Below, in pieces: positions 1-7,711 of a stretch of 64,000 nucleotides of DNA. A model generated the notes under the pieces. That model was not told where the DNA came from. It saw only the letters and a program-made list of their open reading frames with translations, and did not search any database. The stretch comes from Streptomyces sp. DG2A-72 (lineage in GTDB: Bacteria > Actinomycetota > Actinomycetes > Streptomycetales > Streptomycetaceae): contig NZ_JASTLC010000001.1 of NCBI RefSeq assembly GCF_030499575.1, positions 9,324,001 to 9,388,000 on the forward strand. Reading direction: 5' to 3'. A program made the position numbers and the translations under genes. The stretch's first letter is position 1. Each line of letters begins with the position of its first letter.

Positions 1-348
1 GAAGGGCCCGGCCGTGGTGCGGACCCGCAGTCCTTCCACGGTGAAGAATCTGCCGGACTGGTGGACCAGGTTTCCGGTGGGCTGACGGAAATGCCAGCCC
101 TTCAGTTCGGTGAAATCGATCCGCCGCACCCTGAAGGCGTGTTCGCGCCCACGCTCGGCCAGCCAGTCGGCGAACTCCGCGGTGGCCAACTGGACGCCCC
201 GGTCGGTCACCCGCGCCGATCGGGCGAGCAGATCCGTCGTCCGCCGGTCCCAGCGCGGACCGGTCCGCGAGCCGGTCCGCTGGGGCTCCACGAGTGCCGC
301 CGCCCGGTTCTGCGCGGTGGAGTCCACCGTCGCTGCACGTGTCGTCAT
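1..348 (-). CDS. NDP-hexose 2,3-dehydratase, N-terminal part (runs off window start)
   Basis: This is the first 116 codons of a minus-strand gene that leaves the window at base 1. The translation from ATG at 348 contains FADWLAERGREHAFRVRRI, a Leu-Lys-Gly-Trp segment, then HQSGRFFTVEGLRV. That pattern is typical of NDP-hexose 2,3-dehydratases (EvaA/TylCVI type), which start 2-deoxygenation of dTDP-4-keto-6-deoxyglucose for 2,6-dideoxysugars. The family is about 450-480 residues and internally duplicated, so roughly a quarter is visible. It implies that a glycosylated natural-product cluster continues to the left. A C-rich direct repeat lies 23-46 bp upstream of the start. The family call is firm; the product is unknown. 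Confidence 0.85.
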   Translation of the reverse strand, partial: MTTRAATVDSTAQNRAAALVEPQRTGSRTGPRWDRRTTDLLARSARVTDRGVQLATAEFADWLAERGREHAFRVRRIDFTELKGWHFRQPTGNLVHQSGRFFTVEGLRVRTTAGPF

Positions 349-370
349 TTCCGACAGCGTACGGACGCCG

Positions 371-403
371 GGCCCCCCTATTGGCCCCCTAATATCCCCT
401 GAC
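371..403. promoter_or_regulatory. C-rich direct-repeat element upstream of the dehydratase gene
   Basis: GGCCCCCCTA at 371-380 is followed by GGCCCCCTA at 383-391 and a partial ATATCCCCTG. The 15-mer CCCCCTATTGGCCCC (374-388) recurs exactly at 6000-6014, upstream of the other minus-strand operon of this cluster. Direct repeats on an 11-12 bp step are the layout SARP-type activators use. The factor is inferred; the shared element is seen. Confidence 0.5.
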
Positions 404-544
404 AGAAAGCAGCGGACCGGAATTGTGCGGGGGTTTTCCGGGGTCGGCGTTCGGCAATCTTCTGCGACGGCCGTGGGCTTGCTAGTTTGCCGGATGTAAT
501 CGACTCGACTCGGCCGCCTCCGGCCGCGACGGCAGGAAAACGAA

Positions 545-829
545 TTGTTGAACGAAACGCAGAGTGCGCAGAATACGCACGGCGGGCAAGGGCCGCAGGG
601 CATACGGGGTTCGCAGAGCGCGGTCGCGGGCACGCCCGGTGGCGCGGCGGACGACGCCACGTTCGCCGTCGGTCTGCTCGCCGAGGCGGCCCGGCTCACG
701 GTGGCCGAGGAACGGTGGGCGGATCTCGAGGCACGGCGCGGCCGGCTCCTCGGCGCCGGCCGGGCGCTGGAGGCCCTCGACCTGGACGGGCAGCGGCTGC
801 ACCCCGCGTTCCGTCTCGAATGGAAGTGA
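545..829 (+). CDS. Small AtzG/GatC-like protein paired with the amidase
   Basis: A 94-residue protein starting at TTG 545 (or the next TTG, 548), with an AGGA ribosome site at 534-537. After a Gln/Gly-rich leader of about 35 residues comes an acidic helical stretch (FAVGLLAEAARLTVAEERW) and a tail with LEALDLDGQRLHPAFRLEWK. This matches the layout of AtzG/GatC-like small subunits: two helices, then a proline-containing 'P-x-F-x-x' tail that wraps the amidase. The stop is 7 bp before the GTG of the amidase, so the two are translationally linked. The assignment rests on this pattern and the neighbour, not on strong motifs. The leader is longer than usual for the family. Confidence 0.55.
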   Translation: MLNETQSAQNTHGGQGPQGIRGSQSAVAGTPGGAADDATFAVGLLAEAARLTVAEERWADLEARRGRLLGAGRALEALDLDGQRLHPAFRLEWK

Positions 830-836
830 CACAGAC

Positions 837-2270
837 GTGAACCCGATGGCAGAGACCGGGACCGGCACCGAAACGGCCGCTCCCGGTCACGAGTTGAGCG
901 CGGTGGAGGCGGCGGCCCGCATCGCCGACGGCAGCCTGAACCCCGTCGACCTGGCCCAGCAGGTCCTCGCCCGCATCCGCGAGGCCGACCCAGAGGTGGG
1001 CGCGTACACCGTCGTCCTGGAGGAGTCGGTCCTCGACGAGGCCGAGCGGGCCGCCAAGCGCATCGCCCAGGAGGGCCCGCGCGGCCCGCTGGACGGGGTG
1101 CCCGTGTCGGTCAAGGACTTGTTCGACGTGGCCGGCACGCCCACCTGGGCCGGTTCGGCCGCGCTGCGCCGGGCCGGCGGGACATCGGCCGCCGCCGACG
1201 CCGCAGTGGTCGCGCGGCTGCGGTCGGCGGGGGCGCTTGTCCTCGGCAAGACGCAGATGGACGAGTTCGCGTTCGGCACCGTCACCCCGGGCACGCGCAA
1301 CCCGCGCTGCCCCGAACGCTCCGCCGGCGGCTCCAGCGGCGGCGCCGCCGCGGCCGTCGCGGCCGGCATGGGCCCCCTCGCCCTCGGCAGCGACACCGGC
1401 GGCTCGGTGCGCATCCCGGCCGCCATGTGCGGGGTGGTCGGGCTGAAGCCCACGTACGGTGTGCTGCCGGGTGAGGGCGTGGCCCCGTTGTCCTGGTCGC
1501 TGGACACACCGGGCGTGCTGTCCCGCAGCGTGGCCGATGCGGCACTGGCGTTCGCGGCACTGACAGGAGCGGACACCGACGCGCACTCGGAGCCGGGGGC
1601 GGCGTCGGAGCCCGCCTCGGCGGAGGGTCTGACGCTCGCCGTCCCGGACGACGCGCTGTTCACGCGCTGCGCGCCGGACGTGGCGGAGCGCGTCGCCGCC
1701 GGGGTGGACCAGCTCGCCGCGCAGGGCGCACGCATCGTGCGGGTGAGCCTTCCGATGGCCGACCTGGTGTCGCCCGCCGTCGCGCTGATCATGGCCGCGG
1801 AGGCGAGCGCCCACCACCGCCGCGCCCTGCGGGACGGCGCCGAGCTGCACCCGACGACCCGCGACCGGCTGGAGGAGGGCGCGCTGGTCCCGGCCAGCGA
1901 CTACATCGACGCGCTGCGCACCCGGCAGCTCCTGCACGCCAAGTGGCAGGAGGCGTTCGAGGGCGTCGACGCGTTCGTCCTGCCGACGGTTGCCATCACC
2001 CCGGTCGCGCACGGCGAGTTCTTCCTGCCGCAGCCCGACGGCGGCATGGACGTCGTCCCCGTCGCCAGCACCCGCTTCGCCCACCCGGCGAGCCTGACGG
2101 GCCTGCCCGCCCTCTCCGTGCCCTGCGGCTCCCCCGAGGATGGCCTCCCGGTCGGCCTGCAGTTCATGGGCCGTCCCCACGGCGAACAGACCCTCCTGCG
2201 CCTCGGCCGCCTCTACGAGCGCTTGACCGGCGGCCCCTGGCCGGTGGCCGAGGTGCCGGCCGGCGCCTGA
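837..2270 (+). CDS. Amidase-signature family amidase (GatA/AtzE-like)
   Basis: A protein of about 477 residues. The GTG at 837 is preferred over ATG 846 because GGAAG at 822-826 is correctly spaced only for the GTG. The amidase signature is complete: Lys93 in GVPVSVKDLFD, GGSSGGAAAA at 164-173 supplying the cis-Ser, and GSDTGGSVRIPA with the nucleophile near Ser190. The C-terminal LTGLPALSVPCG and VGLQFMGRPHGEQ segments are also canonical. Family members hydrolyse or transfer amide nitrogen. Coupling to an AtzG-like partner and placement beside A-PCP and deoxysugar genes suggest it edits a peptide or amide intermediate of the pathway, but no substrate can be read from sequence. It could also be an unrelated hydrolase at the cluster border. 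Confidence 0.9.
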   Translation: MNPMAETGTGTETAAPGHELSAVEAAARIADGSLNPVDLAQQVLARIREADPEVGAYTVVLEESVLDEAERAAKRIAQEGPRGPLDGVPVSVKDLFDVAGTPTWAGSAALRRAGGTSAAADAAVVARLRSAGALVLGKTQMDEFAFGTVTPGTRNPRCPERSAGGSSGGAAAAVAAGMGPLALGSDTGGSVRIPAAMCGVVGLKPTYGVLPGEGVAPLSWSLDTPGVLSRSVADAALAFAALTGADTDAHSEPGAASEPASAEGLTLAVPDDALFTRCAPDVAERVAAGVDQLAAQGARIVRVSLPMADLVSPAVALIMAAEASAHHRRALRDGAELHPTTRDRLEEGALVPASDYIDALRTRQLLHAKWQEAFEGVDAFVLPTVAITPVAHGEFFLPQPDGGMDVVPVASTRFAHPASLTGLPALSVPCGSPEDGLPVGLQFMGRPHGEQTLLRLGRLYERLTGGPWPVAEVPAGA

Positions 2271-2464
2271 ACAGACTCCCGGCCGGACGGGACCCGGGCC
2301 GCCGCCGACCCGACCGCCCGGGCCGGACCGGCCCAGCGAAACCCGGTGGCCGCGCGCGGGGGCGCTGTGCCGGTCCGACCGCAGACGGGGAGGTGTGGAC
2401 GCCGGCGGAGCCACGGCCCGGCAGATCCGACGGGCTCGACAGACCCGTCAGATTCGGCAGACCT

Positions 2465-2643
2465 GATGGGCTCCCCAGTTCCCATGGGCTCGCCAGGACC
2501 GATGGCTCGCCAGGACCGGTGGGCTTGCCAAGTCCGGTGGGCTTGCCAAGTCCGGTGGGCTTGCCAGGACCGGTGGGCTTGCCAAGTCCGGTGGGCTTGC
2601 CAGGACCGGTGGGCTCGCCAAGTCCGATCGGCTCGCCAGGACC
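2465..2643. repeat. 18-bp tandem minisatellite, about 10 copies
   Basis: Ten adjoining units are visible (one is 17 bp). Two main versions, GGTGGGCTTGCCAAGTCC and GGTGGGCTTGCCAGGACC, alternate in the middle at 2518-2607, and outer copies are more diverged (GATGGGCTCCCCAGTTCC at 2465, GATCGGCTCGCCAGGACC at 2626). The alternation suggests expansion of a 36-bp dimer. Translated forward it gives a Gly-Leu-Pro-Ser/Gly-Pro-Val hexapeptide, but no gene structure supports translation. Confidence 0.9.
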
Positions 2644-2805
2644 GACAGGGGCGCCGACCCGGCAGGCTCAACCGGCCCGGGGATTTCGCGGCCTTCCCCG
2701 GCCCGGTCGGGGACCACCGACCCCCGCGATGCCACCGGCTCGGCGGGTTCCACCGGCTCGCCCCGATTGCCCGGACCGCCGGGCTCAGCCGACTCGCCAG
2801 GCCCA

Positions 2806-2897
2806 CCGCCTACCTGCCTACCCGGCCCACCTGGCAGCCCACCTGCCCACCGCCTGCCGCACCTGGCCACCTGGCCACCTGTCCCACCTGGCCCACC
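2806..2897. repeat. Degenerate CACCTGGC short-unit array
   Basis: Several CACCTGGC-like units of 8-10 bp run in tandem, most regular at about 2860-2896 (CACCTGGCCACCTGGCCACC, then CACCTGTCCCACCTGGC). It is a second, more decayed low-complexity array in the same gap as the 18-bp minisatellite. Confidence 0.6.
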
Positions 2898-3188
2898 AGC
2901 ACCGCCGTACCCCGTCCCCTTGCCCTTCGGCGTCTGGCTCTGCGTGGCCTTCCCCGTGCCGCATATGCCTGTCCCCGTGTCTGGCGGCCTGGCCCGGCAC
3001 GTCCTCCGCAGCGATCCGCCCGCGCCGCGACCGCACCACCTCTTCCGGGCCGACGGGTGGGTGCTCCAGGAGACCCTGGCCCGGTTGCCGGCCCTCCGGA
3101 GCCCCTGGCTGCGAGATGCTGAAGGACCTCACGCAGCACCAGTACGCCCGCGTCTTCTGGGGGCGCTGCCCACCGTCCCCCGGCGGCC

Positions 3189-5063
3189 TCAGAGCTGGTC
3201 GGCGACGAACGCGGCCAGGGCCTCCGCCGTGCGGTGTTCGAAGACGTCCTGGAGGCGCAGGGGCAGGCCCTCCTCGCGGGCGGCGGCGACGAGGCGGATG
3301 GCGCCCATACTGTCCCCTCCGTGCAGGAAGAAGTCGTCCTCGGGCCCGATCCCGTCGGCGTCGGCGTCCCCGAGACCGAGGATGTCCGCGAACAGCCGGC
3401 ACAGCAGCTTCTCGCCCGGCGTCCGGGGCTCGCGCCCGCCGCGCGCCGGTGCGCCGAAGTCGGGGGCCGGCAGGGCGGAGCGGTCGAGCTTGCCGTTGGG
3501 GGAAAGGGGAAGGGCGTCGAGGACGACGACGGCGGACGGCACCATGTACGCGGCCAGCGACTCGGCGGCGAACGCCCGCAGTTCCTCCGGTACACAGCCC
3601 TCGCCGACCACGTAGGCGACGAGATGCTGGGCGCCCGGGGTGTCCTCACGGAGCAGCACCGCGCACTGCGCGACACAGGCGTGGCCCAGCAGCACCTGCT
3701 CGACCTCGCCCAACTCCAGTCGCTGGCCGCGCAGTTTGACCTGGTCGTCGGCGCGGCCCACGAAGACGACGGTGCCGTCGGGGGACTGCCGTACGAGGTC
3801 GCCGGTGCGGTACATGCGGGCGCCGTCCGGCTGCCAGGGGTCGGTGACGAAGCGTTCGGCGGTGAGGTCGGGCCGGCCGAGGTAGCCGCGGGCGACTCCC
3901 GCTCCCGCCAGGTGCAGTTCGCCGGTCTCGCCGGGTGCGCACGGCCGGCCCCGCTCGTCGAGAACGTAGGCGCGCGTGTTGAGGACGGGCCGTCGGCCGA
4001 TCGTCGGCGAGGGGTACTGCGCGAGCAGGGCGACGAACGCGTCGACAGTGCACTCGCTGGGCCCGTACAGGTTGAGCGCGAGCAGGTGCGGCAGGGCGCG
4101 CAGCCGTTCCCACTGGACGGGCCCGATGGCCTCGCCGCCGAGCGCGAGCACCCCGAGCCGGTGGGGCAGGCCGGTGTCGAACAGACCGCTGCGGTCGAGC
4201 TGTTCGGCGAAGGTGGGGGTGGTCTCCACGACGTCGATGCGGTGCTCGGCGATGTGCCGGACCAGGAGGGACGGGTCCCGGCGGACGTTGTCGTCGACGA
4301 GGTGCAGTTCGTGCCCCTCGAACAGCCACAGCAGCGGGTCCCAGGCCGCGTCGAACGACTGCGCGGCGGTGTGCGCGACGCGCAGCCGCTCCCGCCCGAG
4401 GTGCCGGGTCGCGGGCCCGAAGAACAGCTCGCGGTGCGAGGCGACCAGGTTCATCAGGGAGCGGTGCTCGACGACCACGCCCTTGGGGCGGCCGGTCGAG
4501 CCCGACGTGAACAGCACGTACGCGGCGTCGTGCGGCGTGAGCGGCCGGGTGCGCTCGGCGTCCCCGACGGGGTCGGGGGACAGGGCGTCCGTCGCCGCGG
4601 CGCTACCGGGGTCGTCCAGGCACAGCGCGGGGACGTCCGGCGCGAGCCGCGCGGCGAGGTCGCGGGTGGTGAGCAGCAGGCGGGGGCGCGCATCGGCGAG
4701 CATGCCGGTGATGCGCTTCTCCGGGTAGCCGCTGTCCACGGGCACGTAGGTGGCGCCGGCGGTGAGGACGGCGAGCAGCGCGACGATCGAGTCGGCGGTG
4801 CGCGGTAGCAGTACGGCGACCAGGTTCTCGGCACCGACGCCCTCCGCGAGCAGCCGGCGGGCCAGCCTCTGCACGCGGGCGTGCAGTGCGCCGTAGGTGT
4901 ACGTCGCGTCGGGCGCGACCAGGGCCGTGGCGTCGGCCCGCGCCGTGGCCGCAGCGCCGAACAGGTCGGGCAGCGGAGTGCCGGGCACCGGTCGCACGGG
5001 CCCGGTCAGCGCGTGCGCCGCGACCTCGGCCGTGCTTGCCGGGCAGGCGTCCTCGCTGGCCAT
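3189..5063 (-). CDS. Free-standing NRPS adenylation-carrier (A-PCP) didomain protein
   Basis: 624 residues. The A domain spans about 30-530: core A3 FTSGSTGRPKGV (about 184-195), NLYGPSECTVD, YRTGDLVR, and NGKLDR with the catalytic Lys near 525. The carrier domain ends the protein, with HGGDS and the phosphopantetheine Ser near 585. There is no condensation or thioesterase domain, as in proteins that load one amino acid for later tailoring (NovH-type). Aligned to GrsA, the pocket reads roughly D-A-D-E-L-L-L-V-D-K; I do not recognise this code. The ATG at 5063 has GAGGA upstream. An in-frame GTG at 5096 overlaps the stop of the thioesterase gene and is an alternative coupled start. It forms an operon with that gene. 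Confidence 0.93.
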   Translation of the reverse strand: MASEDACPASTAEVAAHALTGPVRPVPGTPLPDLFGAAATARADATALVAPDATYTYGALHARVQRLARRLLAEGVGAENLVAVLLPRTADSIVALLAVLTAGATYVPVDSGYPEKRITGMLADARPRLLLTTRDLAARLAPDVPALCLDDPGSAAATDALSPDPVGDAERTRPLTPHDAAYVLFTSGSTGRPKGVVVEHRSLMNLVASHRELFFGPATRHLGRERLRVAHTAAQSFDAAWDPLLWLFEGHELHLVDDNVRRDPSLLVRHIAEHRIDVVETTPTFAEQLDRSGLFDTGLPHRLGVLALGGEAIGPVQWERLRALPHLLALNLYGPSECTVDAFVALLAQYPSPTIGRRPVLNTRAYVLDERGRPCAPGETGELHLAGAGVARGYLGRPDLTAERFVTDPWQPDGARMYRTGDLVRQSPDGTVVFVGRADDQVKLRGQRLELGEVEQVLLGHACVAQCAVLLREDTPGAQHLVAYVVGEGCVPEELRAFAAESLAAYMVPSAVVVLDALPLSPNGKLDRSALPAPDFGAPARGGREPRTPGEKLLCRLFADILGLGDADADGIGPEDDFFLHGGDSMGAIRLVAAAREEGLPLRLQDVFEHRTAEALAAFVADQL

Positions 5064-5092
5064 GCTGTCGTCCTCGCGGTCGGGGGCGGTGC

Positions 5093-5902
5093 TCACTGCA
5101 GGAGGGCGGAGACGGCGGCGGCCACCTCGTCGGTCGCCAGCAGGTCGACGTGCGCGACGTCGGGGAAGGGGATCTCCTTGGCGACCAGCCGGCCCGCCTC
5201 GCCACTGCCTGCGGAGGTCACGGCGGTGGCGGCGGACCAGGTGGAGACCAGCGCCTCGGGCTCCTGCGCCGCGATCTGACTGGAGCCGCACACGAAGGAC
5301 ACGTACGTGGTGAAGCCGCCGAGGAATTCCGCCGTGCGCTCGTCGTCCAGACCGGCGCGGCGGCACGCGGGCTCGCCGTACTCGCGGAAGAGACGGCTCA
5401 GCTGCATGCCCAGGGTGGTGAGGCCGTCGGCCTGCTCGCGCGCCTGCTCGCCGCGCTGCCGCGCTGCGGCGGTTTCCTCAGCGGTCAGCTCCGGCAGGAA
5501 GCGTTCCATGATCTGCTGGTACTGCCAGTAGAGAAAGAACTCCTGCGGGATGTCCGGGTCGAAGAAGACCGTGTCCGGCGCCTCGCCCTGCACTGCCCCG
5601 ATGCGGTGTGCCAGGACGGCCGCGTACGGACTGGCGGCGCAGAATCCCATCACCGCGCGCACCGGACGCCCGCTCGCCTCGGCCCCGGCCATCCAGCGGT
5701 CGATCCACTCGGCACCGGTCAGCGTGGTACCGGAGGCCAACGGTGGCGGCAGCGTTTCCCAAAGGGCGTACGGAATGTCGAGCCGCTCGGCGAGATCCGT
5801 GAAACCGGCTTCTCGCCGGCCCGTACCGGGAAAGTCGACGGCGAGAACGATGCCGTCCGCCGTCCCGCCGGACCGGACTGCCCAGGATCCGCTCCCGCTC
5901 AT
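5093..5902 (-). CDS. Thioesterase-like alpha/beta-hydrolase with a cysteine nucleophile
   Basis: 269 residues from ATG 5902, with GGGGGAGG a short distance upstream. The nucleophile elbow reads Met-Gly-Phe-Cys-Ala-Ala around Cys88, where most thioesterases have GxSxG. A catalytic His is plausible at about 251 in DVAHVDLL. The lid-like helical region (about 120-220) is rich in Tyr, Trp and Glu. It lies just upstream of the A-PCP gene, which starts 29 bp after its stop (or overlaps it if GTG 5096 is used). It therefore likely acts on the PCP-bound aminoacyl group by release, transfer or proofreading. Cys-nucleophile thioesterases are known from strained-ring and aminoacyl-transfer chemistry. 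The fold assignment is good; the exact role is inference. Confidence 0.75.
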   Translation of the reverse strand: MSGSGSWAVRSGGTADGIVLAVDFPGTGRREAGFTDLAERLDIPYALWETLPPPLASGTTLTGAEWIDRWMAGAEASGRPVRAVMGFCAASPYAAVLAHRIGAVQGEAPDTVFFDPDIPQEFFLYWQYQQIMERFLPELTAEETAAARQRGEQAREQADGLTTLGMQLSRLFREYGEPACRRAGLDDERTAEFLGGFTTYVSFVCGSSQIAAQEPEALVSTWSAATAVTSAGSGEAGRLVAKEIPFPDVAHVDLLATDEVAAAVSALLQ

Positions 5903-5997
5903 GATGTGCCCGCCTCCCCCAAGAGTCGCTGAAACGCCCGTCAACAGCGTTCGAACGCAGACCCTAGGCGCGCCGCACCCGTGGACAAACCCCAGTC

Positions 5998-6017
5998 GGC
6001 CCCCTATTGGCCCCTGT
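5998..6017. promoter_or_regulatory. C-rich direct-repeat element upstream of the thioesterase/NRPS operon
   Basis: GGCCCCCTA at 5998-6006 is followed 11 bp on by GGCCCCTGT at 6009-6017. It shares the exact 15-mer CCCCCTATTGGCCCC with 374-388. It lies about 96-115 bp upstream of the thioesterase ATG, so it is a good candidate operator for the cluster's own activator. Confidence 0.5.
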
Positions 6018-6156
6018 CCGTACGGACCTCATCGGCGGCCTGCCGTCGGTCAGGTGCGGGACGAGTTCGGTGAGCTGTTCCCGGACGCGGAGTTCATCGA
6101 AGGGTTCGGAGTGCGCGGCAAGGTACCGAAAGCGGCCGCTCCCTCTTCCCGCGGTG

Positions 6157-6208
6157 CGATGCCCGAGGTTCCGCCGGTGATCAGGATCGTGTTGCCGGTC
6201 ATCTTCAT
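6157..6208 (-). pseudogene. 5' remnant of a short-chain dehydrogenase gene
   Basis: From ATG 6208, with AAGGAGAGAG just upstream, the minus strand encodes [17 protein letters not shown], the first strand and glycine-rich turn of an SDR. It then breaks off into unrelated sequence ([10 protein letters not shown]). The rest of the Rossmann fold is absent, so this is a truncated 5' end that kept its ribosome site. Confidence 0.6.
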
Positions 6209-6647
6209 GAGGGTCTCTCTCCTTCGTCACGGCGGGCCGGTGAGCGCTCGCGGCCTCGACCGTAGGAGCGCCCCCGCAGGGGCGGGAGAGGAAGGTTTGT
6301 CCATGGATCGGCGGTCCCTGCCCGGTGGAGGTGGAGTGGGCCAACCCAGCGGATCCGGTGTCGCTTCGGCGTCGGGGCATCCGAGGACAGCCCTGCACGC
6401 GCCCACACTGGCTCCCCCTTTCCTGGCCAGGACTGCCAGGCCTGCGTCAGGCGGCGGGAATGAATCCGGCGGTGGGCGGGTTGTACGGGGCGGTCGTAGT
6501 TTTTGTGTCTGTGTTTCATCGCACGCTCGCGAAGAACGATGTCGCGGGCGCCGCCTTCCTTCAGGGAACTGGAGAAGTAGCGTCCAGGCCGGCCCGGGGC
6601 ACCGCACGGTGCGGGTCCCGTACCCAGCCCCTGCAAGGAGCAACAAA
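6209..6647. other. Gap between SDR remnant and cold-shock gene; mostly unassigned
   Basis: No supported gene. The last 100-150 bases presumably hold the promoter and long untranslated leader of the cold-shock gene, which is usual for this family. The remainder is open in several frames but shows no family motif or ribosome site. Confidence 0.5.
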
Positions 6648-6851
6648 ATGACTCAGGGAACCGTCAAGTGGTTCAACGCCGAGAAGGGCTTCGGTTTCAT
6701 CGCCCAGGCCGACGGCGGCCCGGACGTCTTCGTGCACTACTCGGAGATCGACAGCTCCGGCTTCCGTAGCCTCGAGGAGAACCAGCACGTGGAGTTCGAG
6801 ATCGTCCAGGGCCCCAAGGGCCCGCAGGCCTCGCACGTCCGCGCCATCTGA
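6648..6851 (+). CDS. CspA-family cold-shock protein
   Basis: 67 residues, the standard size for a single cold-shock domain. RNP1 is KGFGFIAQ (about 14-21) and RNP2 is VFVHYSEI (about 27-34), with the opening [13 protein letters not shown] intact. Such proteins bind single-stranded RNA or DNA and act as RNA chaperones. The ribosome site AAGGAG at 6635-6640 is well placed. A strong hairpin terminator follows 40 bp after the stop, so the gene is monocistronic. Confidence 0.98.
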   Translation: MTQGTVKWFNAEKGFGFIAQADGGPDVFVHYSEIDSSGFRSLEENQHVEFEIVQGPKGPQASHVRAI

Positions 6852-6890
6852 GACCCGGCGAGCAAGACCTGCCGGACACCTCTTGATGCG

Positions 6891-6918
6891 AGGGCCGGCG
6901 CCGGATGGCGCCGGCCTT
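6891..6918 (+). terminator. Hairpin terminator after the cold-shock gene
   Basis: GGCCGGCGCC (6893-6902) pairs perfectly with GGCGCCGGCC (6907-6916) across a GGAT loop. There is no long T-run, as is common for Streptomyces terminators. Confidence 0.8.
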
Positions 6919-7084
6919 CGGCACATCCCGGGCCGCCCAGTGCGCTGAGCCCCGGGGTAAAGGCTGGTACGGCCACATGACCTCGCAGATCGTCATATGG
7001 CATACCGGCCGCGTTCCCTGCCGCTGTAAGACAACGCGCCGGCGAACCCGGTACCGACCTGTCCGCGAACAGCGTGCATGCCCT

Positions 7085-7500
7085 CGGGCAACGGGTCCGG
7101 TCGCTGTCCGGGTCCTGGCCGGCGCTTGCCGCACGGCGATCAGCGTGAGCGGCATCGCCCGGCAGGCCGGGGTCGACCGCGCCTTCCTCTACCGCCACCG
7201 CGACCGGCTTGCCCTCATCCACGCGGCCGAACGGCAACCCTCTGCCTCTGGCCCCGGGGCCGGGCCTCCCGGTCAGCCTCGCCTCGCTCCAGGCCGACCT
7301 CGCCCACGCACACTCCCGCAGCACCCGGCTCGTCACCCAGACCCAGCGCCCGGAGCGACGGCTGGCCGAGCTCCGAGCTGTTGGCGTGGCTGGGGGAGAG
7401 GGACACGGAGCCGGAGGCTGCCCGGGCGGCCAACCGCGAGCTGACCCGGGCCCTGAATCAGTGGGGAGCCGCGCGGACCGCCAGGGTCTGGCCGGCTCGG
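7085..7500 (+). pseudogene. Frameshifted DUF6262-like (Tn554-type accessory) gene remnant
   Basis: Three reading frames each keep one segment of what looks like one protein: ISVSGIARQAGVDRAFLYRH (about 7139-7198); then, in another frame, SLASLQADLAHAHSRSTRLV (about 7275-7335); then LLAWLGERDTEPEAARAANR (about 7378-7437). A helix-turn-helix with 'V-x-R-x-F-L-Y-R-H' followed by a coiled coil fits the DUF6262/TnpC-like proteins that accompany Tn554-family transposases. At least two frameshifts make it dead. No tnpA/tnpB remains here, so any element has been lost or deleted. Assignment is from memory of the family pattern. Confidence 0.5.
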
Positions 7501-7633
7501 TCATCCAGTTCCCGGTCGGGACAGTCCCTGGCCGCGCAAGGCGCGCTCCGGCGGGCGCCCCCGCCTCGGCCGCCGCCCCGAGGAGACCAACACGACCGCG
7601 ACCGAGCTTGCGCGGCCGAGTGGCCGCAAATAC

Positions 7634-7680
7634 TTGGCTAGCCACGTTTTGACTGCTACGGTCATTACGTGGCCAGCCAC
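7634..7680. promoter_or_regulatory. Inverted repeat upstream of the quinone reductase operon
   Basis: TTGGCTAGCCACGT (7634-7647) and ACGTGGCCAGCCAC (7667-7680) form a near-perfect dyad (TGGCTAGCCACGT against ACGTGGCCAGCCA) with a TTGACT-like hexamer at 7649-7654 between the arms. It is the natural operator for the MarR regulator encoded at the end of the same operon. Confidence 0.6.
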
Positions 7681-7711
7681 CTAAATGGGTGGTGGTGCGA
7701 GAGGAGTCGTC

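Larger units (their letters stand above)
2271..3188. other. Long intergenic stretch between convergent genes; repeats, no gene
   Basis: Nine hundred bases separate the amidase stop from the NRPS stop. All frames are open for long distances here because of base composition, but translations are Pro/Arg/Ala-rich, match no family and lack a start with a ribosome site. The stretch holds an 18-bp minisatellite (2465-2643) and a looser CACCTGGC-rich array (about 2806-2897). I see no credible gene. Confidence 0.7.

Noticed and set aside
2465..2643. CRISPR array
   Set aside because: Units are directly adjacent at 18 bp with no spacers and no cas genes.
1943..3739. A long Pro/Arg-rich plus-strand frame across the minisatellite, with collagen-like Gly-Leu-Pro repeats
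   Set aside because: It starts inside the amidase, runs into the NRPS gene on the other strand and has no ribosome site. The repeat is better seen as non-coding DNA.
6205..6646. Minus-strand frames between the SDR remnant and the cold-shock gene
   Set aside because: No motif, no start signal, and they overlap the expected cold-shock leader.
7085..7500. An intact insertion sequence
   Set aside because: Only a frameshifted accessory-gene remnant is present; no transposase, terminal repeats or target duplication were found.
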